From an uncultured Clostridia bacterium (GTDB lineage Bacteria; Bacillota; Clostridia; Oscillospirales; Acutalibacteraceae): a stretch of 64,000 bases of DNA. The DNA is taken from positions 62,001 through 126,000 of the forward strand of contig CALYBL010000029.1 in the NCBI GenBank assembly GCA_944412495.1. Direction: 5' to 3'. Below, piece after piece: positions 24,217 to 33,677 of the stretch. Under the pieces are notes generated by a model. It saw nothing but the letters and a program-made list of their open reading frames with translations. It made no database searches and had not been told where the DNA came from. The stretch's first letter is position 1. Each line of letters opens with the position of its first letter. The position numbers and the translations under genes are program-made.

Positions 24217-25209
24217 TTAAACAGTGCTCTTATAAAACCGTATAGTGAAAACTGCACCTCCGGATGGATGGTTTTCCGCCTTTACAGTGCCGTTTTGCCG
24301 AGCTATTATCATGCGCGACAGCGCAAGGCCAATCCCGACGCTCTGCTCAGATGAATTTACACCCTTGTAAAAACGCTCGAAAAGATGCGGCAAATCGTTT
24401 TTATCTATGCCGCTGCCTGTATCGCGTATTATTATCTCGGAATAAAGAGTATTTTCCTTTGCATTTACATATATTACGCCCTGCTGCATATGCTCCATAC
24501 AGTTTTTGAGTATATTGCCTACAGCCTCTGCCGTCCACGACAAGTCGCCCGTAAAGCTGCCGGACACCTCCTGCTTTAACACCTGCCCCTTAAGCTCCAT
24601 CGGTATTGCAAGCGGCTGAGCCGCCTTGTCTATAAGCTGCTTAAGCGGTATTTTATCTCGGCGCAGTGATATGGTTTCAGCATCCAGCCGCGCTATTTTC
24701 AAAAGTGCGGAGATGAGCCAGTCTATCCTGTCTATCTGCCTTTGCATATCGCGTATCTGCCCTCTCCGCTGTTCATTGTCAAGCTCTGGATTCAGCAGCG
24801 CAGAGGCGATAAGATTCACCGATGTCAGCGGCGTGCGCAGCTGATGTGAAATATCCGCAATGGAATCTGCCAGCCGTGTTTTATCGTCTTTAAGCATATC
24901 CGCCTGTTCTCTAAGCCTTATGAAAAGCTTTGTCACCTCCGACTGGAGCAGGCTCAGCTCGCCCTCATTGTACTTTGAAAGGTCTATTTCCTCTCTGCCG
25001 TGCAAAACAGCGTCTATTTCGCCTGCGAGCGCCGATATTTTTCGATAGCGCAGCGCGGCGCCTATGAACCACGCAAGCGATATGACAAAAGCAAGTATTA
25101 ATATCAGGAGTCCGGCGCGCCTGTCAATAATATAGCCGGCAGCAGTGCCGAGCACAACTGCCGCCGCTGAAACTATCAAACAGACTTTCATTTCCCTGTT
25201 TCGAAGCAT
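24217..25209 (-). CDS. Sensor histidine kinase
   Basis: A 330-residue membrane kinase. Two membrane helices (about 8-28 and 31-52) have almost no external loop, pointing to intramembrane or protein-partner sensing. The phosphoacceptor box is DISHQLRTPL (His near 122), the N box NILKNCMEH, the G1 box DTGSGIDKNDLPHLFERFYKG and the G2 box GIGLAL. It lies 250 bases downstream of the response regulator in the same direction; the gap contains no gene. The signal is unknown. Confidence 0.92.
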   Translation of the reverse strand: MLRNREMKVCLIVSAAAVVLGTAAGYIIDRRAGLLILILAFVISLAWFIGAALRYRKISALAGEIDAVLHGREEIDLSKYNEGELSLLQSEVTKLFIRLREQADMLKDDKTRLADSIADISHQLRTPLTSVNLIASALLNPELDNEQRRGQIRDMQRQIDRIDWLISALLKIARLDAETISLRRDKIPLKQLIDKAAQPLAIPMELKGQVLKQEVSGSFTGDLSWTAEAVGNILKNCMEHMQQGVIYVNAKENTLYSEIIIRDTGSGIDKNDLPHLFERFYKGVNSSEQSVGIGLALSRMIIARQNGTVKAENHPSGGAVFTIRFYKSTV

Positions 25210-25458
25210 AATACTCCCCCATTTGCCATTATCTTAGCAATAAATCCCGTGCCGCGTAGGACATACGTATCCCTCATTGGGCTTTTGCGGCACCGCAGAG
25301 ATTTTTATCATTATTTCGCGTCATATGCTCAATTTTTAAAATATTATGTTGATTCAATTTTACCTTATACCGCTGGCCCAAATTGCTTAAATAAATTTTA
25401 TGTCAACTTGTTCTGCCATTAATATCAGAGCTAAGTTAAACGGCATTCTCACACAGAA

Positions 25459-26130
25459 TCAATCGCCAACCTTATATCCAAGGCCGCGAACTGTCTTTAT
25501 TATCTGAGGATTCTGTGGGTCGTCCTCTATCTTATCTCTCAACCGCTTTATGTAAACAGTAAGAGTATTGTCGTTTACAAAGTCACCGGCAACGTCCCAT
25601 ATTTCCTCAAGCAGCCTTGCACGGGAAAACACCGCGCCGCGGTTGCTCAGCAGAGCCAAAAGCAGTCGGTACTCCAGCGCAGACAGGCACAAATCAACCC
25701 CGTTTTTGTAAGCTGCGCCCTTTTCGGTATCTACACTGATTCCGCCTATTTCAATTATTCTTTGCACCTTGCCGGAACGCCGCAGAACTGTGCGTATTCT
25801 CGATATAAGCTCGCGCGGCCGAAAGGGCTTGGAGATATAATCGTCGGCACCCATGTCGAGGCCGGCAACCACACTGTGCTCGTCATCAGAGGCGGTGAGA
25901 AATATCACCGGTACGTCGCACAGCTGTTTCAGCGCAGAGCATACCACAAAGCCGTTGCCGTCCTTAAGGGATATATCCATGAGCACAAGGTCATATTCGG
26001 TGCTCTCAAACTTTTTAATGGCCTCTGCCTGACCCGATGCGGAGTCGGCAAAGTACCCTTCCTGCTTTAAAAAGTCAGTCAAAAATTTTACAATAGTCGG
26101 ATCGTCCTCTACCAGTAATATTTTCTGCAT
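25459..26130 (-). CDS. OmpR/PhoB family response regulator
   Basis: A 223-residue regulator. The receiver domain has LLVEDD at the acidic pocket, LVLMDISL containing the phosphoacceptor Asp, VIFLTAS and the Lys in YISKPF. The C-terminal winged helix includes LSALEYRLLLALLSNRGAVF and VNDNTLTVYIKRLRDKIED. ATG at 26130 is used because the receiver starts there (MQKILLVEDD); a purine-rich GGGGG precedes it. It pairs with the downstream kinase. Confidence 0.93.
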   Translation of the reverse strand: MQKILLVEDDPTIVKFLTDFLKQEGYFADSASGQAEAIKKFESTEYDLVLMDISLKDGNGFVVCSALKQLCDVPVIFLTASDDEHSVVAGLDMGADDYISKPFRPRELISRIRTVLRRSGKVQRIIEIGGISVDTEKGAAYKNGVDLCLSALEYRLLLALLSNRGAVFSRARLLEEIWDVAGDFVNDNTLTVYIKRLRDKIEDDPQNPQIIKTVRGLGYKVGD

Positions 26131-26162
26131 AACAATACATGCCCCCAAAAGCTTATATTTAA

Positions 26163-26191
26163 ACACTAACAAAAAAGCTCTTATTTGTCAA
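26163..26191 (-). promoter_or_regulatory. Promoter of the two-component operon
   Basis: TTGACA (26186-26191) with TAGTGT (26163-26168) 17 bases downstream on the minus strand, about 35 bases before the response-regulator start. Confidence 0.6.
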
Positions 26192-26570
26192 TGCCGGCAG
26201 AAAAGGAAGAGCGTATTTCATTTTACATTAATACTATGTGTCATTCCCCAAAAACAGAAAGCATTAGCCGTTCTCTAAAGAGCTGCAGTAATTAGCTTCC
26301 CGTTACCATCTCGTTCTGCAAATAAGACTTAGGGCCTTTAACCAGCCGGGTCAATTTCCTTTTAAACAACGAACCGCCTTGACACAAATATGCTGAATTC
26401 TATCTATCTGCCTTTATTGCCGGCGGCCGTGGGGTGCACGCGAGTCAGGCGTCTGTTGCATAATTGATTAACGGCCGGATTAAACGGCAAATCCTGCATA
26501 AAGCTGATATGAAATGTGCTCATTTTTTCTCTTTGTCGAACATGCTTCAGGCAAAACGGGCAGTATAGCA
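26192..26570. other. Intergenic region, no gene seen
   Basis: About 380 bases between the two-component promoter and the lgt hairpin, with no ORF or RNA recognised. Confidence 0.5.
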
Positions 26571-26598
26571 AAGCGGCGCATATTTCAATGCGCCGCTT
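26571..26598 (-). terminator. Hairpin downstream of lgt
   Basis: A perfect 11-bp stem (AAGCGGCGCAT with ATGCGCCGCTT, 6-base loop). On the minus strand it is followed by a short, interrupted T stretch, so termination strength is uncertain. Confidence 0.65.
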
Positions 26599-26681
26599 CC
26601 TGCGATAATCTGTTTTACATTTTTAATATGTCCGCACAGGCCTTTGCTTTTGTGCTCATTCACGTGTTCTGCCGCAGCAAA

Positions 26682-27497
26682 TTATGCTGCTGGCTGCCCG
26701 GCAGGCCGCGCGGATTTCCGGCCGCCGCTTATTACCATGTACAGCATAACGCATAGTACGATTATCAGGCTTATCCACTGCGACGTCGAAAGACCCAGCC
26801 ATATGCCGCGTATAAGGTCGCCTCTGAAGCATTCAAAAACATATCTCGCAGCGGCGTATGTCATAAGATAAATGAGCATCAGTCTGCCTCTCTGTATTCC
26901 CTTTACGAAGAAAAACGCCAGCATTGCAAACAGCAGGAGGTTAAAGCCCGACTCAATAAGCTGTATCGGCAGACGCGGTACGCCGTTTGCGGCAGCATCC
27001 AAAGAACGCGTATAGGTTATTCCGTGCTCCCACTCCACACCGTAGCAGCAGCCGCCTAAAAAGCAGCCGATACGTCCGAATGTGTGAAAAAGCGGTATCG
27101 CCGGGGCAAACAAATCGGAATATTCCGAAACATTCATTTTTCGTGCGCGAAGATATATGTACCCTGTAAGCAGACCGCCAAGCATACCGCCGTAAAATAC
27201 CTGTCCGCCAAACGCAATAAACAGGTACTGGACAAACTGCCAGAAGCTTTCAAAATTGGAATAATGGCTTATAACATTGCAGATATATGGAATATTGGTG
27301 ATTGCATAAAGCAAATGTCCGCCCACGATAACACCTATGGCGGAAATTAAGCCGGCTATTATCGCGTCCTCTTTAACAATCGTCTTACGGTGCTTCGGCA
27401 GAAAATATACCCACGCAAACACCGCAAGCACGCCGACAAGCGCGCATATGGAGTAGGTGGATATATCCCTTCCGAGTATATGAATTATTGGGTACAT
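26682..27497 (-). CDS. lgt: Prolipoprotein diacylglyceryl transferase family protein
   Basis: A 271-residue polytopic membrane enzyme that adds diacylglycerol to the lipobox Cys of prelipoproteins. Visible are FGGQVFYGGMLGG (96-108), the signature region HTFGRIGCFLGGCCYG (138-153), LPIQLIE (176-182) and RYVFECFRGD (218-227). Seven hydrophobic segments are apparent. The signature has Cys-rich GCFLGGCC instead of the usual GNFxNxE, a variant seen in clostridial Lgt-like proteins, so substrate preference may differ. lspA, which acts next in the pathway, is at 31.4 kb. Confidence 0.85.
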   Translation of the reverse strand: MYPIIHILGRDISTYSICALVGVLAVFAWVYFLPKHRKTIVKEDAIIAGLISAIGVIVGGHLLYAITNIPYICNVISHYSNFESFWQFVQYLFIAFGGQVFYGGMLGGLLTGYIYLRARKMNVSEYSDLFAPAIPLFHTFGRIGCFLGGCCYGVEWEHGITYTRSLDAAANGVPRLPIQLIESGFNLLLFAMLAFFFVKGIQRGRLMLIYLMTYAAARYVFECFRGDLIRGIWLGLSTSQWISLIIVLCVMLYMVISGGRKSARPAGQPAA

Positions 27498-27635
27498 AAG
27501 CCCTTTAACCTCGCTGAAGCAGAATTATATTTAAACGGGAATACTTTATATGCCGCATAAGCAAAATCACATGAAATATATATCGCCTGACTATTGCACC
27601 TGAAAAATTCTATGCCGGCAGATTTATGGGCATAA

Positions 27636-28586
27636 TCAATTCTTTTTCGCCGCTATAGCCTGCTTGGCCTTCTTTACTATCTGCTCGGCTGTGAGGTTGA
27701 AATATTTAAGAACATCCGCTGCCGGGCCTGATATGCCGAAGGTGTCCTCGGTGCCGACGCGCAGCACGGGCACTGGATATTTTTCACAGATGACCTCCGC
27801 CACCGCGCCGCCGAGTCCGCCTATCACGGAATGCTCCTCCGCCGTGACAATGGCGCCGGTCCTTGCGGCCGATTCTGTTATAAGCGCCTCGTCAATCGGT
27901 TTTATTGTGTGAATGTTGACTATGCGTGCGCTTATTCCCTCCGACTTAAGCATATCGTAGGCAATCAGCGCCTCATTTACCATAAGCCCGGTAGCCATGA
28001 CGGTGACGTCGCTGCCCTCGCGCAGCACAATACCCTTGCCCATGGTAAATTTATAGCTGTCGTCGTTTATGACCGGCACTGCGAGACGGCCGAGCCTTAA
28101 ATACACAGGGCCGTCGTACTCTGCAGCGGCTATTACCGCGGCATACGCCTCTACGGCGTCAGCAGGATTTATTATCGTCATGCCTGGGATGGTGCGCATA
28201 AGAGCTATGTCCTCGTTGCACTGATGCGTTGCGCCGTCCTCGCCTACGGACATGCCGGCGTGCGTGGCGCCTATCTTAACGTTAAGATGCGTATAGCCTA
28301 TCGAGTTGCGTACCTGCTCATATGCACGGCCGGCCGCAAACATCGCAAAGGAGCTCGCAAACACCAGCTTGCCGGTCGACGCTATGCCTGCGGCTATCGA
28401 CATCATGTTCTGCTCGGCTATGCCGGCGTTGAAAAAGCGGTCGGGATACACCTTTGCAAAATCGCCGGTCTTTGTTGAGCCGGAAAGGTCCGCGTCAAGC
28501 ACAATCATGTCCTTATATCTGCCGCCAAGCTCGACAAGCGCCTTGCCGTACGCTTCGCGTGTTGCCTTCTTTATTATATCTGCCAT
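27636..28586 (-). CDS. Transketolase, C-terminal subunit
   Basis: A 316-residue half-transketolase with the pyrimidine-binding domain (IVLDADLSGSTKTGDF, FFNAGIAEQNMMSIAAG, AGMSVGEDGATHQCNEDIAL) and a C-terminal transketolase domain (VTAEEHSVIGGLGGAVAE). It forms one enzyme with the N-terminal subunit encoded just upstream and moves two-carbon units in the non-oxidative pentose phosphate pathway. ATG at 28586 follows AAGGGG; the frame to 28619 is leader. Confidence 0.93.
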   Translation of the reverse strand: MADIIKKATREAYGKALVELGGRYKDMIVLDADLSGSTKTGDFAKVYPDRFFNAGIAEQNMMSIAAGIASTGKLVFASSFAMFAAGRAYEQVRNSIGYTHLNVKIGATHAGMSVGEDGATHQCNEDIALMRTIPGMTIINPADAVEAYAAVIAAAEYDGPVYLRLGRLAVPVINDDSYKFTMGKGIVLREGSDVTVMATGLMVNEALIAYDMLKSEGISARIVNIHTIKPIDEALITESAARTGAIVTAEEHSVIGGLGGAVAEVICEKYPVPVLRVGTEDTFGISGPAADVLKYFNLTAEQIVKKAKQAIAAKKN

Positions 28587-28689
28587 AATTATACCCCTTC
28601 TTTTTATATTCCCATTCAATCTGTGTTAAAACACTCTGCTGGTCACACGGCCGCAAATCCTATCAGCCGCATTTTTGCCTTGATACCGG

Positions 28690-29529
28690 CTATGCAAGCC
28701 TTTCATATTCGGACTTAAGCTCTGCCATGGCCTGCTCCGCCTGTTCGCCGGCTGCAGCCTTGCCGTGCCAGTCCGCGACGTTCTCCATAAATGAGACGCC
28801 CTTGCCCTTAACCGTCTTCGCTATTATGACCGACGGCTTGTCCTTTACCTGCTTTGCCTTGTTCACAGCGTCCTCTATCTGGTCAAAATCATGGCCGTCT
28901 ATCTCAAACACAGCCCAGCCAAACGCTTCAAACTTTTTGTCGATAGGCTTGGGCGAGTTGACATCTGCTATGTTTCCGTCTATCTGCAGGTCGTTGTTAT
29001 CCACAAACGCAATAAGATTATCCAGCTTTTTGTGGGCCGCGAACATTGCCGCCTCCCACACCTGTCCTTCCTCAAGCTCTCCGTCGCCGAGAAGAGTATA
29101 TACCCTGTAGCTGTCACCCGATACCTTTGCAGACAGCGCCATGCCGGCCGCCGCAGAAATTCCCTGACCCAGTGAGCCGGTTGACATATCTATGCCGGGT
29201 ATCTTGTTCATGTCCGGATGACCCTGAAGCATGCCGCCTATCTTTCGCAGATTCTTTATCTCATCAAAATCGAAAAAGCCCTTTAGCGCCAGTACCGAGT
29301 AAAGCGCCGGGGAGCCATGACCCTTTGAGAGCACGAAGCGGTCGCGGCCGGCCTTTTTGGGATTTTTCGGATCGACGTTCATCTCGCAAAAATAAAGATA
29401 TGTTATAATATCAGCTGCCGAAAGCGAGCCGCCCGGGTGCCCGGACTTCGCCTCCGTCGTGCCTTCAATAACACCCATCCTGACCTTGCATGCCGTTTTA
29501 AGCAGCATATTTTTTTGTGCCTGCTCCAT
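28690..29529 (-). CDS. Transketolase, N-terminal subunit
   Basis: A 279-residue half carrying the thiamine diphosphate domain: [31 protein letters not shown] and the ThDP/Mg motif [13 protein letters not shown] ending in [10 protein letters not shown]. Split transketolases of this type are usual in Clostridia and archaea. GGGAGG precedes the ATG. It is 103 bases upstream of the C-terminal subunit and probably co-transcribed. Confidence 0.94.
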   Translation of the reverse strand: MEQAQKNMLLKTACKVRMGVIEGTTEAKSGHPGGSLSAADIITYLYFCEMNVDPKNPKKAGRDRFVLSKGHGSPALYSVLALKGFFDFDEIKNLRKIGGMLQGHPDMNKIPGIDMSTGSLGQGISAAAGMALSAKVSGDSYRVYTLLGDGELEEGQVWEAAMFAAHKKLDNLIAFVDNNDLQIDGNIADVNSPKPIDKKFEAFGWAVFEIDGHDFDQIEDAVNKAKQVKDKPSVIIAKTVKGKGVSFMENVADWHGKAAAGEQAEQAMAELKSEYERLA

Positions 29530-29678
29530 TATTTATCCTCCCATTTTTATAAGGGCTGCGCCCCGTATTCAGACGCTTACAGCAGTGTTAAGCCGCTCAA
29601 AGCGCCTAAAAATATAAATTACGCCGAATACCGGCAGCAGCCGTCTAAAGCATTTCGGACGGCCGTGCCGCAGACGTT

Positions 29679-30485
29679 TTATATACTATCTAAAATGCGG
29701 TCTATATAGTCAGCTACCGCGCCGCTCTCCACAGGACATGTTATGTACTCGCACAGCGCCTTTATATCGTCCGGCGCACCGGCCGGCGCGGCTGTGTGTG
29801 CCGCTGCCTTCAGCATCCCGACGTCATTGTAATAGTCGCCTATCGCATAAACATTCTCCGGCCTTATACCTAAATATTCTATAAGCCTCGGCAGTGCCGT
29901 GCCCTTGTTGACGCCATGGCTGAGTATTTCAAAATACGGTATGCCGGAACGGACAAAGTCAAGCTCCGGTATATTCAGAGAAGCGGCATAGCTTTCAAGC
30001 TCCGGCATTACCTCCGGAGGAGCCGTCAGCAGCACCTTAAGCCAGCTTATGCCGGCAATATCGTCTACGCTCGCATTTATATAGGTAAGGTTTTCCTGCT
30101 CTATATGACGCTTTGTAAGCGCAGTGTTGCGTATCATATATATGTCGTCTTCGGTATGTACCTCTATGCCAGCCTCCGCAAACCTGCTGTATATTGAGCG
30201 GACAATGCCGACCACCGTCTCCGGCATCTCCTTCGTCATTATAAACTTATTTGCCGAATAGTCATAAAGCGCGGCGCCGTTGAAGGTTATGACCGGAGCG
30301 TTTATATCGACCTCACGCGCGTACTGCATCGCCGCCTTGTATGAGCGCCCCGTCGCTATTGTGAAATAATGCCCCGCCGCCTTGAGCCGTGCCGCTGCCG
30401 CCACATTTTGTGCCGGCATGCCCATTTTCGGCGTTACCAGTGTGCCGTCTATATCAGAAATCAGCAGGATTTTCTCCTTCGCCAT
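29679..30485 (-). CDS. Cof-type HAD-IIB family hydrolase
   Basis: A 268-residue HAD phosphatase. Motif I is DIDGTLV, motif II TGRSYKAA is preceded by the cap-type helix, and motif IV is GDYYNDVGML. The cap between residues 85 and 180 marks the IIB/Cof class, which dephosphorylates sugar phosphates or flavin precursors; the true substrate is unknown. It overlaps the pseudouridine synthase gene by 32 bases at the end of the sepF-lspA gene run. Confidence 0.9.
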   Translation of the reverse strand: MAKEKILLISDIDGTLVTPKMGMPAQNVAAAARLKAAGHYFTIATGRSYKAAMQYAREVDINAPVITFNGAALYDYSANKFIMTKEMPETVVGIVRSIYSRFAEAGIEVHTEDDIYMIRNTALTKRHIEQENLTYINASVDDIAGISWLKVLLTAPPEVMPELESYAASLNIPELDFVRSGIPYFEILSHGVNKGTALPRLIEYLGIRPENVYAIGDYYNDVGMLKAAAHTAAPAGAPDDIKALCEYITCPVESGAVADYIDRILDSI

Positions 30486-31404
30486 ATACCCTCCGCAAGC
30501 TGTTCAGAAATTTTTGAAAATATTTGGGGAGCTCAGTCTCAAACTCCATATACTCCCCGCTGACAGGATGTATAAAACCTATCTTTTTGGCGTGCAGGCA
30601 CTGATATTTGAGCCCCGGTATCTTCCTTTTTGAATACACCGGGTCGCCGGCCACCGGATGACCTATATACGCCATGTGCACGCGTATCTGATGCGTCCGC
30701 CCCGTTTCGAGCCGGAGCCGCATATGAGTATATCCGTCGTAATAAGCCAGAACATGATAATGCGTAACAGCCGGCTTGGAATTAACAGCCGTTACCGCCA
30801 TCTGCTTCCTTTTTATCTTATGCCGCCCTATCGGCGCGTTGACAGTGCCGTCGGCAGCCTTGACGCGCCCTATCACTACCGCTTCATACTCTCTTGTAAA
30901 AGTATGCGCCTTTATCTGCTCGGCAAGACGCTTATGCGCTTCGTCGGTCTTCGCAACCATGAGCAGGCCGCTTGTGCCCTTGTCAATTCGGTGGACAATA
31001 CCGGGACGCTGCACGCCGTTTATGCCGGACAAAGAATCGCCGCAATGGTAAAGCAGCGCGTTGACCAGCGTGCCGGAGGTATTCCCCGCCGCCGGATGCA
31101 CCACCATTCCCTGCGGTTTATTCACTACAATCACTGCGCTGTCCTCATACACTATGTCAAGCGGAATATCCTCCGGCTCCGCCTCGGGCGAAACCGGCTG
31201 AGGAAGCGTAATCACGATTTTGTCCCCTGTCTTTAAAACTGTGCTGCGCGACGACGGTTTACCGTTTACCGTTACATGTCCCTCGTCTATAAGCTTAGCT
31301 ATAAAGCTGCGCGACATGTCAGGCAGCCTGTCCGCCAGAGCCTTGTCAACACGGACGGCGTCAGCCTCTTCAGCCGTAATATCTATGCGGCGCATGTCCT
31401 CCAT
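30454..31404 (-). CDS. RluA/RluD family pseudouridine synthase
   Basis: A 316-residue enzyme with an N-terminal S4 RNA-binding domain (about 16-68: VDKALADRLPDMSRSFIAKL) and a synthase domain. The catalytic Asp141 is in VHRIDKGTSGLL. NKPQGMVVHPAAGN (95-108) and RLETGRTHQIRVHMAYIGHP follow. It most likely modifies 23S rRNA (RluD/YlyB type). It starts two bases after the lspA stop, the standard Firmicutes arrangement. Confidence 0.92.
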   Translation of the reverse strand: MEDMRRIDITAEEADAVRVDKALADRLPDMSRSFIAKLIDEGHVTVNGKPSSRSTVLKTGDKIVITLPQPVSPEAEPEDIPLDIVYEDSAVIVVNKPQGMVVHPAAGNTSGTLVNALLYHCGDSLSGINGVQRPGIVHRIDKGTSGLLMVAKTDEAHKRLAEQIKAHTFTREYEAVVIGRVKAADGTVNAPIGRHKIKRKQMAVTAVNSKPAVTHYHVLAYYDGYTHMRLRLETGRTHQIRVHMAYIGHPVAGDPVYSKRKIPGLKYQCLHAKKIGFIHPVSGEYMEFETELPKYFQKFLNSLRRVYGEGENPADF

Positions 31405-31406
31405 TG

Positions 31407-31910
31407 TCAGCTGACCTTGTTCTTTTTGACCGAGGATTCCGATATGTCAACTATAAAATACAGCATCGCGCAGATAACGCCTATAACCACGAGACAGTCC
31501 GCTATATTGAAAATAAAGAAGTTATCGAGAAATCCTATAGTCAAATCTATAAAGTCAACAACATAACCCCTAAATATGCGGTCGAGCATATTTCCAACGC
31601 CGCCGGCGAGAACTAACGTCAGCGCGCACAGCATGAGCTTGGATTTCATTTTCCCTGACAATATGATAAAAAAGCAGGCAAGCACGACTATAGCCGTAAC
31701 CGTCATAAAAATCCATCTGTGATTTGATAAAATGCCGCCCACCGCGCCTGTATTCTGGACATAGGTAAAGTCCAAAAAGCCGTCTATCACTGTCTGTGAT
31801 TCATGCAGGTGGAAATTGGCGATTATATAGAATTTAGTCAGCTGGTCAAGCAGCACAAAAAATGCTGCAACAGCCAGCGGCACAAGCCGTACCGTTACTT
31901 TTTCTCTCAT
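31407..31910 (-). CDS. lspA: Lipoprotein signal peptidase II
   Basis: A 167-residue membrane aspartic peptidase that removes signal peptides from lipidated prelipoproteins. Four membrane segments are visible. The signatures are YVQNTGAVGG (50-59), GGVGNMLDRIFRGYVVDFID with Asp119, and FNIADCLVVIG with Asp138, the catalytic pair. It sits between divIVA and the pseudouridine synthase. A short AAGGA lies 12 bases before the ATG. Confidence 0.95.
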   Translation of the reverse strand: MREKVTVRLVPLAVAAFFVLLDQLTKFYIIANFHLHESQTVIDGFLDFTYVQNTGAVGGILSNHRWIFMTVTAIVVLACFFIILSGKMKSKLMLCALTLVLAGGVGNMLDRIFRGYVVDFIDLTIGFLDNFFIFNIADCLVVIGVICAMLYFIVDISESSVKKNKVS

Positions 31911-31925
31911 ATATCTTACGTATCC

Positions 31926-33026
31926 TTATTTTTTATGACTCTTGAAAAATCCAAAGCCGGCTTTTTCGTCGTCATTTTCATCATCGTCATCAATGCTGTA
32001 GCCGCCGAATTTCAGCTTGCCGGTATTTGACGATACGTCAAAATCGTCGTCATCATCGTCAAAATCGTCAAGACTTACCTGAAATCCGCCGACCGGACGC
32101 TGAGTACCGGCGTCTCCCGCCGTGTTTATCTCGGCGTTTACCTCGCTTTTAAAGGAATATTCCTGCGCCGGCTCCTCCGACTGAGACGTCTCTGCTCCGG
32201 ATGTGTCCGCATTGCCCTCATACTCTATAGCAGCGGCATTGTCCTGCAACGGCACAGCGTCGTTTATTTCCTGCTCTTTGGAATATATCTCCGGCTCGCT
32301 TGCTTCGTCATTTATTTCAGGCTGCTCATGCTGTGCAGGCTCCTCCTGAGCTGTCTCGGACTCAGCCGTATCGTCAACATCAATGGGCTTTATCTCTATC
32401 TGAAAGTCGTCATTCAAAATATGGTTGCCGCCAAGAGCGCTCACTGCCTCTTCTGCTGCGGAAATGGGATCAGAGTCGAGTACCTCCGACAGTTTATCTA
32501 TCTGCTCAAGATGCGCCTTGTAATATGACAGCAGTCTGCCTCTGAAATTGGACGCATCCTCTTTTATCTTCATATACGCGTCATGCTGAGAGGCAACGCT
32601 CGCATTGGCCGCATTTAGTATCGCCTCGGCCTTTTCCGTCGCGTCGGCTATGAGGTCGGTGGCGCGCTTCTTCGCCTGCTCCAGCATTTCGGAGGACTGC
32701 GCCTGAGCCTCTGATACAAGCTTATCGCTCGCGGTTTCGGCCTTTAAAACAAGCTCGTCATGTGCCTTCTGTGCATCCTTTTTAAGCTGGTCCGCAAGGC
32801 GCTGCGCATTTACAAGCGCTATATGTATGCTGTCCTCGTCATTGCGGTATTCCTCAATTTTTGCAGCCAGCACCTCGAGCTTCTTTTTAAGCTCGGCGTT
32901 CTCCTTGTTAAGCGTTTCTACGGTCACGGCGACGTCCTCTATAAAATAATCAACGTCAGTAGACCTGTATCCGCCTACAGTGGACTTATTAAACTCAACG
33001 CTGCGAATCTCTTCCGGAGTAAACAA
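31926..33026 (-). CDS. divIVA: DivIVA domain-containing protein
   Basis: A 366-residue protein. The N-terminal DivIVA motif FTPEEIRSVEFNKSTVGGYR then VDYFIEDV (2-31) binds curved membrane. A coiled coil follows (about 35-185) with many Ala/Lys/Glu heptads. The tail (190-366) is long, acidic and probably disordered and contains poly-Asp runs. Bacillus DivIVA is about 164 residues, so the tail is a notable extension. TTG at 33026 is the start with AGGAGG 8 bases upstream. Cluster context with sepF and yggS supports a role at poles and septa. Confidence 0.92.
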   Translation of the reverse strand: MFTPEEIRSVEFNKSTVGGYRSTDVDYFIEDVAVTVETLNKENAELKKKLEVLAAKIEEYRNDEDSIHIALVNAQRLADQLKKDAQKAHDELVLKAETASDKLVSEAQAQSSEMLEQAKKRATDLIADATEKAEAILNAANASVASQHDAYMKIKEDASNFRGRLLSYYKAHLEQIDKLSEVLDSDPISAAEEAVSALGGNHILNDDFQIEIKPIDVDDTAESETAQEEPAQHEQPEINDEASEPEIYSKEQEINDAVPLQDNAAAIEYEGNADTSGAETSQSEEPAQEYSFKSEVNAEINTAGDAGTQRPVGGFQVSLDDFDDDDDDFDVSSNTGKLKFGGYSIDDDDENDDEKAGFGFFKSHKK

Positions 33027-33143
33027 TTAAACTACCTCCTCAAATTTTAAAGCTGCTTTTACTGCAAAGCAGGGCTATGCTATCAATAATATGTATATTA
33101 AAACGCTCCCGCTTAATACATAAAATTTAAGACAAGCCAATAT

Positions 33144-33665
33144 CTAAATATAAAGGCCGCTGTTTTCCAGTTCGTCTATAAGCAGGTCGCCCATTATATC
33201 AACATTAAACGGAGTAATTATAAAGGTGCTGTTTGCTACCCTCTTAAGCTGGCCGTTATTGGCATAGGCGACGCCGCTCAAAAAGTCGACGAGCCTGCGC
33301 GCAACGTCCTTGCTGGTGGATTCAAGATTGAGCACCACCGTGCGCTTGGCGTTGAGATGGTCGGCTATAGACGGAGCGTCGTCAAAGCGTTCCGGCTTTA
33401 CCAGCACGACCTGAAGCTTTGTCGTGGCGTTTATATTTACCACCTTGTTTCGCTTGTCCGAAAAATCGTCGCTGCGCGGCCTTGACGGAGATGAGTATGA
33501 CGAGGAGCCGTAAGATGATGACGAAGAAATGTCGTAATCATCGTATACGGATTTCTGCTCCTTTTCATTATCTTCGGTATCGTCAAAATCGTCCTCAGGG
33601 AGGTCGTCATAGTAATCCTCTTCAGAAACATTGAATATGTTCTTTATTTTGTCCATGAACGCCAT
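33144..33665 (-). CDS. sepF: Cell division protein SepF
   Basis: A 173-residue FtsZ-tethering protein. A short N-terminal amphipathic helix (MAFMDKIKNIF) can insert in membrane. An acidic and Ser/Tyr-rich linker (15-75) follows, then the SepF core VVLVKPERFDDAPSIADHLN, VVLNLESTSKDVARRLVDFL and NSTFIITPFNV. The gene lies between yggS and divIVA, as in other Firmicutes. AGGAG lies 9 bases before the ATG. Confidence 0.95.
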   Translation of the reverse strand: MAFMDKIKNIFNVSEEDYYDDLPEDDFDDTEDNEKEQKSVYDDYDISSSSSYGSSSYSSPSRPRSDDFSDKRNKVVNINATTKLQVVLVKPERFDDAPSIADHLNAKRTVVLNLESTSKDVARRLVDFLSGVAYANNGQLKRVANSTFIITPFNVDIMGDLLIDELENSGLYI

Positions 33666-33677
33666 TTAAAAACACTC

